Positions 52,241-62,298 of a DNA stretch of 64,000 bases are shown here, piece after piece. The notes under the pieces were generated by a model. The model was not told the origin of the DNA. It searched no databases and was given only the letters and a program-made list of their open reading frames with translations. Location of the stretch: positions 62,001-126,000 of the forward strand of contig NZ_WNKX01000016.1 in assembly GCF_009720745.1 (NCBI RefSeq). The letters run 5' to 3'. The stretch comes from Massilia eburnea (GTDB lineage Bacteria > Pseudomonadota > Gammaproteobacteria > Burkholderiales > Burkholderiaceae_D). Position 1 is the first letter of the stretch; each line of letters opens with the position of its first letter. Both the position numbers and the translations under genes were made by a program.

Positions 52241-53872
52241 ATGTCTGACGATATCCAAATTCAAACTTCGAGCAAGACCCCCGCGCTGATCGCGCGCGAG
52301 GTGGCTCGCCGCCGTACTTTCGGCATTATTTCCCACCCGGACGCGGGTAAAACCACCCTGACCGAAAAGCTGCTGCTGTTCTCGGGCGCGATCCAGATGG
52401 CCGGTACGGTCAAGGCGCGCAAGAGCGGCCGCCACGCTACCTCCGACTGGATGGAAATCGAGAAGCAGCGCGGCATTTCCGTGGCTTCCTCGGTGATGCA
52501 GTTCGAGTTCCGCGACCACATCATCAACCTGCTGGATACGCCGGGCCACCAGGACTTCTCCGAAGACACTTACCGTGTGCTGACTGCCGTCGACTCGGGC
52601 CTGATGGTGATCGATGCAGCAAAAGGCGTGGAAGCTCAGACCATCAAGCTGCTCGACGTCTGCCGTATGCGCAATACGCCGATCGTGACCTTCATGAACA
52701 AGCTGGACCGCGAATGCCGCGACCCGCTGGAACTGCTGGACGAAGTGGAGTCCGTACTGAAGATCCAGTGCGCGCCGGTGACCTGGCCGATCGGCATGGG
52801 CAAGAACTTCCGCGGCGTGTACCACCTGATCAACGACGAGATCCTGCTGTTCCGCGCCGGCGAGGAAAGCGTGCAGGGCTTCGAAGTCATCAAAGGCATC
52901 GACAATCCGCGCCTGCAGGAGATGTTCCCGCTGGAGATGGACCAGTTGCGCATGGAAGTGGAACTGGTGCACGGCGCCTCGCATCCATTCAGCCTGGAAG
53001 ACTTCCTGGCCGGTAAGCAGACCCCGGTCTTCTTCGGCTCCGCGATCAACAACTTCGGCGTGCGCGAGATTCTGTCCGCGCTGGTCGACTGGGCACCTGC
53101 GCCTGGCTCGCGCGATGCGTCGGTGCGCGTGGTGCAGCCGACTGAAGAGAAGTTCTCCGGCTTTGTGTTCAAGATCCAGGCGAATATGGACCCGGCGCAC
53201 CGTGACCGTATCGCCTTCCTGCGCGTCTGCTCGGGACGTTTCGAGCGTGGCATGAAAGTCAAGCACCTGCGCCTGAACCGCGAGGTGAAAGTGTCATCCG
53301 TGGTGACGTTCATGGCGTCTTCGCGCGAACAGGTGGAAGAGGCTTACGCCGGCGATATCATCGGCTTGCCGAACCACGGCAATATGCAGATCGGCGACTC
53401 CTTCTCGGAAGGCGAGATGCTGCAGTTCACCGGTATTCCTTACTTTGCGCCGGACTTCTTCCGCCAGGTCCGCATCCGTAACCCGCTGAAGATCAAGCAG
53501 CTGCAGAAGGGCTTGCAGCAGCTGGGCGAGGAGGGTGCCGTGCAGGTGTTCAAGCCGGTGCAGGGCGGCGAGGTTGTGCTGGGCGCAGTGGGCGTGCTGC
53601 AGTTTGAAGTGGTTGCCTCGCGCTTGCTGAATGAGTATGGCGTGGATGCGGTGTTTGAGGGTACTTCGATTTCGACCGCGCGCTGGGTTTCCTGCGACGA
53701 CAAGAAGATGCTGGCGGACTTTGAGGCGGCGCTGGGCCACAATGTGGCTTACGATGCGGCGGGTAACATGGCGTATCTGGCTACCTCCGGCGTCAATCTG
53801 CGCTTGACCCAGGAGCGTTGGCCTAAGCTGACGTTCCACGCGACGCGCGAGCATGCGACTAAACTGGACTAA
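52241..53872 (+). CDS. prfC: Peptide chain release factor 3
   Basis: 543 residues. Translational GTPase: G1 HPDAGKTT (P-loop, about 32-39), G3 DTPGHQDF, G4 NKLD, and RF3 C-terminal domains. It recycles RF1/RF2 after peptide release. The length and start [10 protein letters not shown] fit. Element D begins at its stop codon. Confidence 0.97.
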   Translation: MSDDIQIQTSSKTPALIAREVARRRTFGIISHPDAGKTTLTEKLLLFSGAIQMAGTVKARKSGRHATSDWMEIEKQRGISVASSVMQFEFRDHIINLLDTPGHQDFSEDTYRVLTAVDSGLMVIDAAKGVEAQTIKLLDVCRMRNTPIVTFMNKLDRECRDPLELLDEVESVLKIQCAPVTWPIGMGKNFRGVYHLINDEILLFRAGEESVQGFEVIKGIDNPRLQEMFPLEMDQLRMEVELVHGASHPFSLEDFLAGKQTPVFFGSAINNFGVREILSALVDWAPAPGSRDASVRVVQPTEEKFSGFVFKIQANMDPAHRDRIAFLRVCSGRFERGMKVKHLRLNREVKVSSVVTFMASSREQVEEAYAGDIIGLPNHGNMQIGDSFSEGEMLQFTGIPYFAPDFFRQVRIRNPLKIKQLQKGLQQLGEEGAVQVFKPVQGGEVVLGAVGVLQFEVVASRLLNEYGVDAVFEGTSISTARWVSCDDKKMLADFEAALGHNVAYDAAGNMAYLATSGVNLRLTQERWPKLTFHATREHATKLD

Positions 53873-54049
53873 ACCCGGCAAACCAGGGTCAGACCCAAGG
53901 GGCAGACCCATGTCTGGTCATCGGCTAACGGTGTTGGGTTTAAGCCTTTGACTTTCGACGAAGGTCAAAAGCGCACAACCGAAACCCGCGGCAGTCATGC
54001 TGACTGGGTCTGACCCTCGGGTCAGACCCAGGTTCACCGGGTTTTCTTA
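53870..54049. repeat. Post-stop palindromic element, copy D (long type)
   Basis: Begins at the prfC stop (TAAACCCGGCAAACC) and ends at the stop of the convergent GGDEF-EAL gene. GGGTCAGACCC / GGGTCTGACCC units are at both ends. The core (CCTTTGACTTTCGACGAAGG, then TCAAAAGCGCACAACCG) is related to that of copy A. Confidence 0.8.
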
Positions 54050-55939
54050 AGCAGCCGCCCAAAGCCGCCGCTCCCGCAGCAGCACCTCCAGCTCCTCCGC
54101 CGGCATCGGCCGCGCAAAGTAGAACCCCTGCATCACATCACACCCCGCATCCGCCAGGAACGCGACCTGCTCCTCAGTCTCCACGCCTTCCGCCACAACG
54201 CTCAAATTCAATGAATGCGCCATCGCGATAATCGCCTTGGCAATCGCCGCCCCGTCCCCCGGCACATCATTCACGAAGCTGCGGTCAATCTTCAGCTGGT
54301 CAATCGGGAAGCGTTTCAGATAAGCCATTGACGAATACCCCGTCCCGAAATCGTCGATCGACAGATGAATCCCCGCCGCCTGGATCTTGTGCAGTAGCGC
54401 GATATTGGCGTTGACGTTCTCCATCAGCACGCCCTCGGTAATCTCCAGCTCCAATAAGCGCGGCGGCAAGCCAGTCTCCATCAGCAAGGCCTGCACCTCA
54501 TACATCAGCTGCGTATCCTTGGTCTGGCAAGCGGACACATTGACCGCCATATGGTCTATATCCTCCATCAAGCCCGCCTTGCGCCACGCAGCCGCCTGCC
54601 TGACCGCCGTCTGCAGCACCCAGCGCCCGAGAGGCACGATAACGCCGCTTTCCTCCGCCACAGGAATGAACTCGACCGGGCTCACCGCACCGCCCAGGGC
54701 CTCGCAATTCCAGCGAATCAGCACCTCCATGCCGCGCATGCGCCCTGTGCGCACGTCGATCTGCGGCTGGTAGTGCAGGGACAGCTCATTATTCTGCAAA
54801 GCCTTGCGCAGGTTGGCCTCCAGCGCCAGGCGTTTGCTGGCCTTGTGCGCCATCTCCTCATGGAACACTTCATAGGCATTCTTGCCTTTGTTCTTGGCAT
54901 GATACATCGCAATGTCGGCGCAGCGCACCACAGCTGCCGCATCCGCCGCATCCTTCGGATACACGCTGACGCCAATGCTGGCACTGACAAACAGCTGGTG
55001 CGTATCCACTATGAAGGGCCCGGACAGCGCGCGCAGGATCTTGCGCGCCACCTGGTCCGGTTCCACATCATCGTCGGCCGGTTCCACGATCACCACGAAT
55101 TCATCGCCGCCGATGCGGCAGATGATGTCCTCGCTGCGCAAAGTCTCCTTCAGGCGTTCCGCTACCTGGCGCAACAATTTGTCGCCTGTATCGTGACCCA
55201 GGGTATCGTTGACCACTTTGAAATTATCGAGGTCCAGCAACAGCAGGCCAACGCTGGTTTCCTGCCGATCCGCCCGTTTCAGCTTGAAGGACAGCTTTTC
55301 GTTGAAAGCATTTCTGTTCGGCAGGCCGGTAACCGGATCGACGTGCGCCAGCACATGCAAGTTATGCTCGGCCTGCGCCACAGCCACCCGCATGCGCCGC
55401 ACCAGCAGCCAGGCCAGTGCGAATGACCCCAGGGTCGCAATGCTGGTAAAGCCGGCGAAGGTGAAGGACCGGCGGTACAGCGGCATCAGCGTGGCTCGGA
55501 TCGATACGCTGCCCACAACCTTGTGGTCAACGAAGATCGGCTCCAGCACTTCGATATAGTCCATGCCGTATTCATGCTGCGCTTCGCCCGCTTCGCTTGG
55601 CGGCAGTTCCGGCACCGGCGCGCCATTGCGCCGGAATTGCGCCAGCGGCGTGCTGCCGACGATGATGTTCGCGCTCTGGACGCTTGGCGATGCCGCCAGG
55701 CCGCCGAGAATCTCCTCCGCCGCATGCGCATCGCTGAAGAGGAGGGCGGCCGTGCTGTTGTTGCCGACAATGCGGGCCTGTACCTGCAAATCGCGCAGCA
55801 GCGTGCTGCGCAAAGCCATGAACTGGAATACCACCATCAGCAGGCCAGCCAGGCACAGGGCCGCGCCAGCCGCCAGCATGGTTGAACGGACTACTTTGCT
55901 GCCGATCGGGAGCAGGGCGATCTTGGCCGGAGAGGTCAT
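54047..55939 (-). CDS. YfiN-like c-di-GMP enzyme (CHASE8-like, GGDEF and EAL)
   Basis: 630 residues from [11 protein letters not shown]. Two membrane segments (about 19-41 and 157-178) flank a periplasmic domain with the YfiN/CHASE8-like pattern ([20 protein letters not shown]). The GGDEF domain has an intact RIGGDEF (about 277-281) with an inhibitory-site RSED five residues before it; the EAL domain has [15 protein letters not shown] (about 529) and ITEGVLMEN, so both synthesis and hydrolysis of c-di-GMP look possible. Its start overlaps the upstream YfiR-like stop. The frame is open upstream to 56341, but that part is antisense-like over the preceding gene. Confidence 0.9.
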   Translation of the reverse strand: MTSPAKIALLPIGSKVVRSTMLAAGAALCLAGLLMVVFQFMALRSTLLRDLQVQARIVGNNSTAALLFSDAHAAEEILGGLAASPSVQSANIIVGSTPLAQFRRNGAPVPELPPSEAGEAQHEYGMDYIEVLEPIFVDHKVVGSVSIRATLMPLYRRSFTFAGFTSIATLGSFALAWLLVRRMRVAVAQAEHNLHVLAHVDPVTGLPNRNAFNEKLSFKLKRADRQETSVGLLLLDLDNFKVVNDTLGHDTGDKLLRQVAERLKETLRSEDIICRIGGDEFVVIVEPADDDVEPDQVARKILRALSGPFIVDTHQLFVSASIGVSVYPKDAADAAAVVRCADIAMYHAKNKGKNAYEVFHEEMAHKASKRLALEANLRKALQNNELSLHYQPQIDVRTGRMRGMEVLIRWNCEALGGAVSPVEFIPVAEESGVIVPLGRWVLQTAVRQAAAWRKAGLMEDIDHMAVNVSACQTKDTQLMYEVQALLMETGLPPRLLELEITEGVLMENVNANIALLHKIQAAGIHLSIDDFGTGYSSMAYLKRFPIDQLKIDRSFVNDVPGDGAAIAKAIIAMAHSLNLSVVAEGVETEEQVAFLADAGCDVMQGFYFARPMPAEELEVLLRERRLWAAA

Positions 55940-56475
55940 TGCACGCTCCTTGCCAGCCGCAACAGCTTGGAGCTGAGCGACAGGCGCGCCAGGCGCACCG
56001 GCGCCATGTCCACGTCGAAGCCCACGCGGCGATTGTCGATACCGAAGGAAATCATGGCGCCGTTGGCACCGATAATACGGTCGTCCGCCACCGTCAGCAC
56101 GCTGCTGGTCGCCAGGTCGCGCTTGAGCAGGGCCCAACGCTCGCGGTCTTGCGCATCCAGCACCAGCAGGTGGCAGGTCGCCAATTGGGCCACTGCCGGC
56201 TGTGCGGACAAGGTGCGTACGGAAACGTGGTGTCCGTTGACCTGCTTTTCCTGCAGCCCGGCCAAGGCTGGCAGCAAACCATTGTCCTGGAACACGCAAA
56301 GCCGCAAGGGAGCGCTGGCGGGCAGAGTGTCCGCCGGCCATTCCGTGAACATGGCGAAGTTGAACAGGATGGCCGCCTTCAACTGCGCCTCGCCCGCGCC
56401 GGCCGGCAGCTGGGCGTGTGCCGGCCCGCCCGCCTGAAGCAGGAAGACCAGTAGGGCGAGCAGGCGCTGGATCAT
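55936..56475 (-). CDS. YfiR-family periplasmic protein
   Basis: 179 residues. Signal peptide ([20 protein letters not shown]) and the YfiR fold: [43 protein letters not shown] and [20 protein letters not shown], ending in a [12 protein letters not shown] segment. YfiR represses the diguanylate cyclase YfiN in Pseudomonas. Here it sits between the receptor gene (start and stop overlap by one base) and the GGDEF-EAL gene (4-base overlap), so the three form one operon. Confidence 0.88.
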   Translation of the reverse strand: MIQRLLALLVFLLQAGGPAHAQLPAGAGEAQLKAAILFNFAMFTEWPADTLPASAPLRLCVFQDNGLLPALAGLQEKQVNGHHVSVRTLSAQPAVAQLATCHLLVLDAQDRERWALLKRDLATSSVLTVADDRIIGANGAMISFGIDNRRVGFDVDMAPVRLARLSLSSKLLRLARSVQ

Positions 56476-58439
56476 CAGTAGGCCGCCTTCAGTTTGAGAT
56501 AGATGCGCCGGCCGTCCTGCACGATGGAGCGCTGCAGGAAGCTGAGCGATACCGGGTCTGCATAGCGGCGGTCGAACAGGTTTTGCACGCCGAGCGAGGT
56601 GTCCACGTGACGCGTGAGGCCAATGGTGAAGATGTTCAGGTTCGCCAGCACGAAGCCGCCCGCCTTGCCGCCGCCAATCTCGCTGCGGGCACTGACATAT
56701 TGCCCTTCCACGCCTGCGTGCCAGGGGCCGGACAGGCGGCCAGTGGCATTCAGCTTGGCCAGCCAGTGCGGCGAGTTGACTTCGCCCGCGTCGCTGGTGA
56801 CCCATTGGCGCGACAGGCTGGAACGCAGCCTTGTTCCACTGGCCCAGGAACGTTCGTATTCCATCTCAACGCCGCGTGCACGCGAGTGGCCAACGTTGCG
56901 GAAGATCGGCATGCTGGATGGTTCGTCATCCACTTCGGTAACCAGGTCGGACGCCTTGTTCAGGTAGCCGGTGAGCGTAAAGCGCGCGTTGGAGGCAAGC
57001 TGGCGCACCAGCGAGAGCTCGTGGCTGCGAATTCGCTCGCGTCCCAGTGTGGGATTGGCCAACTGGCCGCCTTGACCATCGATGCCGTAGTACAGCTCAT
57101 AGTTGTTTGGGGCACGGAATGCGCTTCCGTAAATCGCTTTGAGCGTGGTGTCACGCGCCACTTCGGCAATCAGCGCCAGGCGCGGGTTGAATACACCGCC
57201 GGTGCTGGTCTCCTGGTCGTAGCGCAGGCCCGCATTCAGCAGCACACCTTTCGCCAAGGTGATTTCATCTTGCGCGTAGACGCCAAAGCGCTTGCCATAC
57301 CCGTTGTGGTCAAGGAAATCCACACGTGGATCGATATTGTAGTTCTGCAGCAGCAATTCGCTGTTGTACTGGTACTCCGCACCCACGACCAGCTTCTGTG
57401 CGGCTGTCAGCTGCAGGAACAGGCTGGCGTCCGCTCCCCACCAGCGGGCATGGGTCAGGTCGAGGTTAATCGAACCAAATGGGTCCTGATTGACGAAATG
57501 ACCTTCGTAGTAATAGTTGCCGTGATACAGGCGGGCAGTCAGCTCGCCGTGCAATGGCAGGACCTGGTTGCGGTAAGCAATTTCGGCCATGCGCAGGCGG
57601 TCCAGCGTTTGCCCGCCGGGCACATTGAATGGCTGTTCGTACGAAGCCGTGGCCATGCCCTTGGTGCGTGCGCCTTCCAGCACGGACATCGACCAGGCGC
57701 CAACCTGGCCGCGCGCATACAGACGCGTAATGCGCTCCCAGTCCAGCCCTCGGGCAGTGCCGCCGAATTCAGGGAAATATAGATCGCGTCCATCGCTAAG
57801 ATTCCGGCTCGCAGACAGCAGCATTTCGGCATCGCCATTGCGCCAGGCATAGCTTGCGCTGCCGTTGCGCGTGCCGGCCTGTCCCGCCTCCACAGTGGCG
57901 CGTGCGCCTTCCAGGTCGGAAGCGTGGCGCGTAATGACGTTGATCACGCCAAAGAAAGCGTTGGCGCCGTAGATCGACGACCCCGGGCCGGGCACGAATT
58001 CGATGCGGTCCACCAGGTCCAGGTCGAGAGGGAATTCCCCGCCGATCAGGGCCTCGTCGTACACCGGATCATTGATGCGTGTGCCGTCAATCTGCAGCAG
58101 GAAGCGCGTGCTGTAGTCGCCCGAGCGCAGGAATCCCCGCGCGCCAAGATAGCTGTAGCTGCGGTCGTTGCTGGTGTACAGCCCGCGAATGCTGCGCAGG
58201 GCGTCGGCCAGCGTGCGCCAGCCATAAGCGCGGATATCCGCCGAAGTCAGTACGGTGACGTTAGAGGGGGCTTGGGTCGCATTCTGGTTAAAACGGGAGG
58301 CGCTGTACACCTCCATCGATATCAGTTGCTCAAGTGGCAAAGTGGTCAGGTCGGCATCTTGTGCGCAAGCGTTCGCCGCCGCGAGCAGCAAGACTGCCAG
58401 CGGCCTTGTCCGGAGGCCATGCAGTGCTGTGTTTCTCAT
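56475..58439 (-). CDS. TonB-dependent receptor
   Basis: 654 residues. Signal peptide ([11 protein letters not shown]), an N-terminal plug (about 40-155: [39 protein letters not shown]) and a 22-strand-type barrel ending with an aromatic residue (KLKAAY). It is small for a siderophore receptor and resembles the iron-complex/cobalamin-type group, but the substrate cannot be told. First gene of an operon with YfiR-like and GGDEF-EAL genes, which suggests that receptor occupancy signals to c-di-GMP (inference). Confidence 0.93.
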   Translation of the reverse strand: MRNTALHGLRTRPLAVLLLAAANACAQDADLTTLPLEQLISMEVYSASRFNQNATQAPSNVTVLTSADIRAYGWRTLADALRSIRGLYTSNDRSYSYLGARGFLRSGDYSTRFLLQIDGTRINDPVYDEALIGGEFPLDLDLVDRIEFVPGPGSSIYGANAFFGVINVITRHASDLEGARATVEAGQAGTRNGSASYAWRNGDAEMLLSASRNLSDGRDLYFPEFGGTARGLDWERITRLYARGQVGAWSMSVLEGARTKGMATASYEQPFNVPGGQTLDRLRMAEIAYRNQVLPLHGELTARLYHGNYYYEGHFVNQDPFGSINLDLTHARWWGADASLFLQLTAAQKLVVGAEYQYNSELLLQNYNIDPRVDFLDHNGYGKRFGVYAQDEITLAKGVLLNAGLRYDQETSTGGVFNPRLALIAEVARDTTLKAIYGSAFRAPNNYELYYGIDGQGGQLANPTLGRERIRSHELSLVRQLASNARFTLTGYLNKASDLVTEVDDEPSSMPIFRNVGHSRARGVEMEYERSWASGTRLRSSLSRQWVTSDAGEVNSPHWLAKLNATGRLSGPWHAGVEGQYVSARSEIGGGKAGGFVLANLNIFTIGLTRHVDTSLGVQNLFDRRYADPVSLSFLQRSIVQDGRRIYLKLKAAY

Positions 58440-58536
58440 CCCGATGGTTTGTTTTTATGGTGTCTTCACATGGTGGCATTGCCGTGGGGGAATGTACAGC
58501 GCGGCGGCCACCGTCAGCACTATTTAACAACATCAA

Positions 58537-59508
58537 TTAACTACTTAATAATTCTCGCCAGGCACTTGGCGTTTGGCGCGCCACCTGTTTGAAGGCGCGG
58601 CGGAACACGGCTTCGTCGCTAAAACCGGTTTCAATGGCGGCGCGCCGCAGGCTCACATTCGGACGGGCAAGCAGGCGCTTGGCTTGCTCGATGCGGCACT
58701 GCAAAATGTACTGCACCGGAGTGACGCTCAGCGCCGCACCGAATCGCCGTGCAAGATTACGCTGGCTCATGGCGACGTGGCGCGCGACATCGTCGGGCGT
58801 GATGCCGGCGCAGCTGTGCTGCTCGATATAGCGTTGGGCCGCCAGCACGCGTGAATCGCCGTGTTCCTGTTGTCCGGCCGCGTGGCCGACATCCGCCAAC
58901 TGGCGTGCTGAATTCGCATACCTCGCAAATTTCAGCGCCGCCTTCTCGCCATGGAAGCGTTTGACGAGATGGGCGCAGGCGTCGATGGTTGGCGTGATGC
59001 TGGCTGCCGTGATCAGCCGGCCATCGACAATCAGCGGCGACTGTGGCGAAAGACGCACCGCAGGCCGCGCTGCAGCGATGGCGCGCCGGTCTGCCAGGTT
59101 GCATGTCGCATCGCGCCCATCCAGCAAGCCAGTGTTCGCCAGCAACCGCACACCGCTTGCAGAAGCAAGGATGCAGCCGCCAGCCTCGTAATGCCTGACG
59201 ATCCATCGCAGCAGGGAAGGGCTGGCCGGCACCTCGCCATAAAACGAGGGCAGCACAAGCACATCGGCAGGCCGTGCATTGCGGAGACTACGTTCCGGCA
59301 GTAGCGCCGGCCCGGTGAACGAACGCACTGGCTGCATGGTCGGGCCGACCAAGGCGACGTCAAACATCGCCGCAGCCACCAAGTCCGGTTCGCGCGCATT
59401 CAACGTTCCCGCCACCGCCAGCAGTTCGCGGATCAGCATGACACCGCCAGCCCAGCAGTTGTGGTCGATATAGATGTTTGTCGGAATGGCTGAAAAAGTA
59501 TGTTGCAT
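58537..59508 (-). CDS. GlxA-type AraC-family transcriptional regulator
   Basis: 323 residues from MQHTFSAIP. An N-terminal DJ-1/PfpI-like domain (about 5-185: VALVGPTMQPVRSF, VLVLPSFYG, GGCILASASGVRLLANTG) is joined to a C-terminal AraC HTH (about 225-320: RYIEQHSCAGITPDDVARHV, SVTPVQYILQCRIEQAKRL). The nucleophile-elbow residue of active DJ-1 peptidases is Ser (SASG), not Cys. It is divergent from the desaturase gene (48 bp), a possible target. Confidence 0.9.
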   Translation of the reverse strand: MQHTFSAIPTNIYIDHNCWAGGVMLIRELLAVAGTLNAREPDLVAAAMFDVALVGPTMQPVRSFTGPALLPERSLRNARPADVLVLPSFYGEVPASPSLLRWIVRHYEAGGCILASASGVRLLANTGLLDGRDATCNLADRRAIAAARPAVRLSPQSPLIVDGRLITAASITPTIDACAHLVKRFHGEKAALKFARYANSARQLADVGHAAGQQEHGDSRVLAAQRYIEQHSCAGITPDDVARHVAMSQRNLARRFGAALSVTPVQYILQCRIEQAKRLLARPNVSLRRAAIETGFSDEAVFRRAFKQVARQTPSAWRELLSS

Positions 59509-59556
59509 GGCGAATAATGTACCATGCTTCGCTTGTAGCAGGCCTAGGATGACCAC

Positions 59557-60495
59557 ATGAACATCCTTTCCTACATCGACAAGCAAGAGCTTCGTGCCTT
59601 GACCACAGCAGATAACTGGCAGGCCGCATATGTGGTTGCCGTCAACGTGGCGCTGGTTGTTGCGGGCTTCGCGCTGCCCGCACTTTGGCATCATCCAATC
59701 GCCTGGATACTCGCCAGCATATTGCTTGCCGGCCGCGCGCTCGGCTTCGCGATCCTGATGCACGACACCGCGCACCTGAGTTTCTTCACGTCGCGCAAGG
59801 TCAATCAATGGATGGGGAAATGGACCTTCGGCGCCTTGCCGAATGTGCCCTACGCAGCCTATCGCCGTGGCCACCTCGAACACCACCGCACCGCCGGAAC
59901 CGGCGCTGATCCCGACTTGGCTTTCGTCAGCGGCTACCCCGCAACGCGCGCTAGCCTCGCACGCAAATTTCTGCGCGACATCTCAGGCATCAACGGCATC
60001 AAAGGGATCATCTACCAGTTCCAGTCAACGGATCGTGGTGCGCTGTATCCGTTCTTCGTAATGCATGGGCTGATCATCGCAGCGTTGTGGACGCTAGGCT
60101 CAATACAGGTGTACGCGTGCTGGTGGCTCGGCCAGTTGTTCGCTTATCCGCTGCTGCTACGCCTGCGTGTAATGGGCGAGCACGGCGGCGTCCCCGACCA
60201 CATGGATCGCGACCCGCGCCGCAGTACCGCTACGACACTGGCCGGCCCGATCGCGCGACTACTCATAGCCCCAAACTTCGTGAACTACCACGTCGAGCAC
60301 CACATGGCGGCAACGGTGCCGGGCTACAAATTGCCAACGCTGCATAAGCTCTTGCGCGCTCGAGGCTACTTTGACGTAGCTGAATACCTGGCAACTTCAT
60401 ATTGGGCTGTTATCCGTCGCTGCACGGCCTTAAATAGAAATGCCGCGAAACGCTTAACTAAAGGCGCCCGCGGCACTTTGGATACCATGCGCTGA
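59557..60495 (+). CDS. Fatty acid desaturase family protein
   Basis: 312 residues with about four membrane segments and three His boxes: HDTAH, HLEHHR and HVEHH, which bind the diiron centre of membrane desaturases/hydroxylases. GEHGGVPDHMDRDPRRS between boxes two and three is like delta-type desaturases of bacteria. It may introduce a double bond into lipids; beta-carotene hydroxylase-like or sphingolipid activities are alternatives. Convergent with the peptide genes; its stop is 2 bp from that of peptide 1. Confidence 0.9.
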   Translation: MNILSYIDKQELRALTTADNWQAAYVVAVNVALVVAGFALPALWHHPIAWILASILLAGRALGFAILMHDTAHLSFFTSRKVNQWMGKWTFGALPNVPYAAYRRGHLEHHRTAGTGADPDLAFVSGYPATRASLARKFLRDISGINGIKGIIYQFQSTDRGALYPFFVMHGLIIAALWTLGSIQVYACWWLGQLFAYPLLLRLRVMGEHGGVPDHMDRDPRRSTATTLAGPIARLLIAPNFVNYHVEHHMAATVPGYKLPTLHKLLRARGYFDVAEYLATSYWAVIRRCTALNRNAAKRLTKGARGTLDTMR

Positions 60496-60497
60496 AT

Positions 60498-60632
60498 TTA
60501 GCCTGGTGGATCGTTTTCGATTTGTGGGAAGTCACCGGTAGCAGCGGTCATAATTGCCTGCGGGTCAATTTGACTGCCGCCAGCAATTGTCTGAATCTCT
60601 TCCTCTGAAAGCGGGAAAATCTCACTATTCAA
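60498..60632 (-). CDS. Double-glycine leader peptide with NDPPG tail (peptide 1)
   Basis: 44 residues from TTG at 60632 (GGAG 7 bases upstream). Leader LNSEIFPLSEEEIQTIAGG has the LSxxE..xxGG pattern of C39-cleaved secreted peptides; the remaining core is SQIDPQAIMTAATGDFPQ followed by IENDPPG at the very C-terminus. No cysteines, so no thioether bridges. A longer in-frame ATG at 60686 would read through the stop region of peptide 2 and has no ribosome site. Peptide 2, with the same start context and tail, lies 28 bp upstream. I do not recognise the family; product and function are unknown. Confidence 0.65.
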   Translation of the reverse strand: MNSEIFPLSEEEIQTIAGGSQIDPQAIMTAATGDFPQIENDPPG

Positions 60633-60660
60633 AATAAAACTCCAATTTAGTTTGATGAAA

Positions 60661-60786
60661 TTAACCTGGTGGATTGTTATCGACAATAGGATAGTCTGAA
60701 GTTTGCGCTGCAGAAGGCTCGACTTGACTACCCCCGGCGGTGGCCAGCATTTCTTGTTCGGAAAGCTCGAAAATTTCAGTGCTCAA
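60661..60786 (-). CDS. Double-glycine leader peptide with NNPPG tail (peptide 2)
   Basis: 41 residues from TTG at 60786, with GGAG 7 bases upstream exactly as in peptide 1. Leader LSTEIFELSEQEMLATAGG ends in Gly-Gly; core SQVEPSAAQTSDYPIVDNN-PPG. The two peptides align over the whole length (SxEIFxLSExE...AGGSQ[IV][DE]P) with a deletion in the core. Both lack Cys. The same tail also ends the 132-residue protein at 63366-63764. Function unknown; the leader suggests export with cleavage by a C39-type ABC transporter. Confidence 0.65.
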   Translation of the reverse strand: MSTEIFELSEQEMLATAGGSQVEPSAAQTSDYPIVDNNPPG

Positions 60787-60860
60787 GATAGAACTCCAGT
60801 TAAGTTGCAGGTAGATTATTGCTTCTATTTGGATAGTTACTTTGGCAAATAGCGCTCTTG

Positions 60861-60890
60861 ATTATGCATGAGAAAATTAATAAAGGGCAA
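60861..60890 (-). promoter_or_regulatory. Candidate promoter of the peptide genes
   Basis: On the minus strand TTGCCC (60885-60890), 18 bp, CATAAT (60861-60866). It overlaps the start of the gap after the ABC gene stop, so the peptides could be expressed apart from the transporter. Confidence 0.35.
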
Positions 60891-60891
60891 A

Positions 60892-62298
60892 TTATTTCTC
60901 TAAGCTGAAGCGTTTTTCAGCAGAACGAAGATTGGGGTGTCCACCTTCCACTAGCCTGCCATGTGCCAGGGAAACGATTCGGTCGGCCATGGCAATCGTG
61001 TCTGGTCGGTGAGCCACCGTAATTCGCGTAAGGCCCAACTCTCGAACTGTTGTGTTCACGTTTTTCTCGTTGCTAACATCGAGTTCGCTGGTCGCTTCAT
61101 CGAGAACTAGCAGTTGTGGTTGGCGATAGAGAGCGCGCGCAAGTAAAAGCCGCTGTTGCTGGCCACCGCTGATGCCTGCGCCGCTCGCACCCGTAATCGT
61201 GTGGTAGCCCATTGGCATGACCGCAATCTCGTGAGCCAAAGAGGCTAGCCTTGCTGACTGCTTGATGCGCTCCCAATTCGGTTCGCTGTCGAAGAAACAG
61301 ATGTTCTCCGCGATCGAGCCTGAGAAAAGACGGTCTTCCTGCATCACTGTGCCGATAGTTCGCCGGTAGTTCGCAAGTCCAATACGCTTGATTGGAACGC
61401 CATTCACCAGGACTTCGCCGGACGAAGGTTCCAACAGACCTAACATAATTTTGACCAGCGTCGTCTTGCCACAACCGGATGGTCCTGTGATCGCGATAGA
61501 CTCTCCAGCTTCAACGATAAGGTTGATGTCCTCAAAGATGAATGGCTCCGTCGGGGAATACCGGAATGAGATGTTGCGCAGTTCTACTGACGGAGCGCCG
61601 CCTGCAACGGACGATTCGCTCAACTGGATTTCACCTTCGTCTTCGGCAGGGGTAAGCACAATATCGGCAATTCGTTCGCCATGAAGGCCCAGCATTCGAA
61701 TATCGAGCAGGCGATCAACCAATGTGGCGATCCTAGTTGAGAACTGTTCTTTGTAGGCGATGAACGCGAACAACATACCGACCGAGAACGAATTATCCAG
61801 CACAGCGCGAGCTGCCAACCAGATTACGATGACGCGTTCAATTCCGAACAGCACAATGCGTGCAGATTCATAAGTCACTCCGAGCCGATTGATACGAAGT
61901 TCGGCATTGAACTGCTCCGCAAGTAGATTCATCCAACCAGCGCGGCGTTCCTCGCCCTGCCCAAACAGGCGCACACTCTGAATGCCGTTGGCCGTTTCGT
62001 AAAAGTGCGTATTCTGTTTGGCGGCGAAGACAATTTGCTCCGCTGCTGCAGCCCGCAGTTGGTGGTAGAGGCTTAGTCGAAGTACGGCGTACACGACGAC
62101 AGCAACGAATGAGATGATCGCTAGCTGGGCACTGTACAAGAACATCATCAGCAACGTCCCGACAACCATCACGCCATCAACAACAGCCTGGACAAAGGTT
62201 GTGGAGATCGAACGCTGAATTGTGTTGATTGAACCGAAGCTGGATATGATGCTGCCGATGTGCCGCTTCTCAAAGTATTCGAGCGGCAGCCTGACCAA
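60892..62298 (-). CDS. Peptide-export ABC transporter, N-terminally truncated
   Basis: 468 residues from the TTG at 62298. The visible part begins in the membrane domain (VRLPLEYFEKRHIGSIISSF) and continues through the remaining membrane helices to the nucleotide-binding domain: Walker A GPSGCGKTT, signature SGGQQQR, Walker B LLVLDEATSELD, H-loop VAHRPDT. This sequence is typical of C39-peptidase-containing exporters (RaxB/LapB/CvaB type), which are about 700 residues; here the peptidase domain and first membrane helices (about 240 residues) are absent. The missing part coincides with the junction at about 62311-62320, where the frame changes from the adaptor gene. Probably non-functional as it stands. 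Confidence 0.85.
   Translation of the reverse strand: MVRLPLEYFEKRHIGSIISSFGSINTIQRSISTTFVQAVVDGVMVVGTLLMMFLYSAQLAIISFVAVVVYAVLRLSLYHQLRAAAAEQIVFAAKQNTHFYETANGIQSVRLFGQGEERRAGWMNLLAEQFNAELRINRLGVTYESARIVLFGIERVIVIWLAARAVLDNSFSVGMLFAFIAYKEQFSTRIATLVDRLLDIRMLGLHGERIADIVLTPAEDEGEIQLSESSVAGGAPSVELRNISFRYSPTEPFIFEDINLIVEAGESIAITGPSGCGKTTLVKIMLGLLEPSSGEVLVNGVPIKRIGLANYRRTIGTVMQEDRLFSGSIAENICFFDSEPNWERIKQSARLASLAHEIAVMPMGYHTITGASGAGISGGQQQRLLLARALYRQPQLLVLDEATSELDVSNEKNVNTTVRELGLTRITVAHRPDTIAMADRIVSLAHGRLVEGGHPNLRSAEKRFSLEK

Noticed and set aside
9773..54049. CRISPR array or phage attachment sites as explanation of the GGGTCAGACCC repeats
   Set aside because: Copies are 2 to 22 kb apart, palindromic, with different cores; there are no regular spacers, cas genes or integrases.
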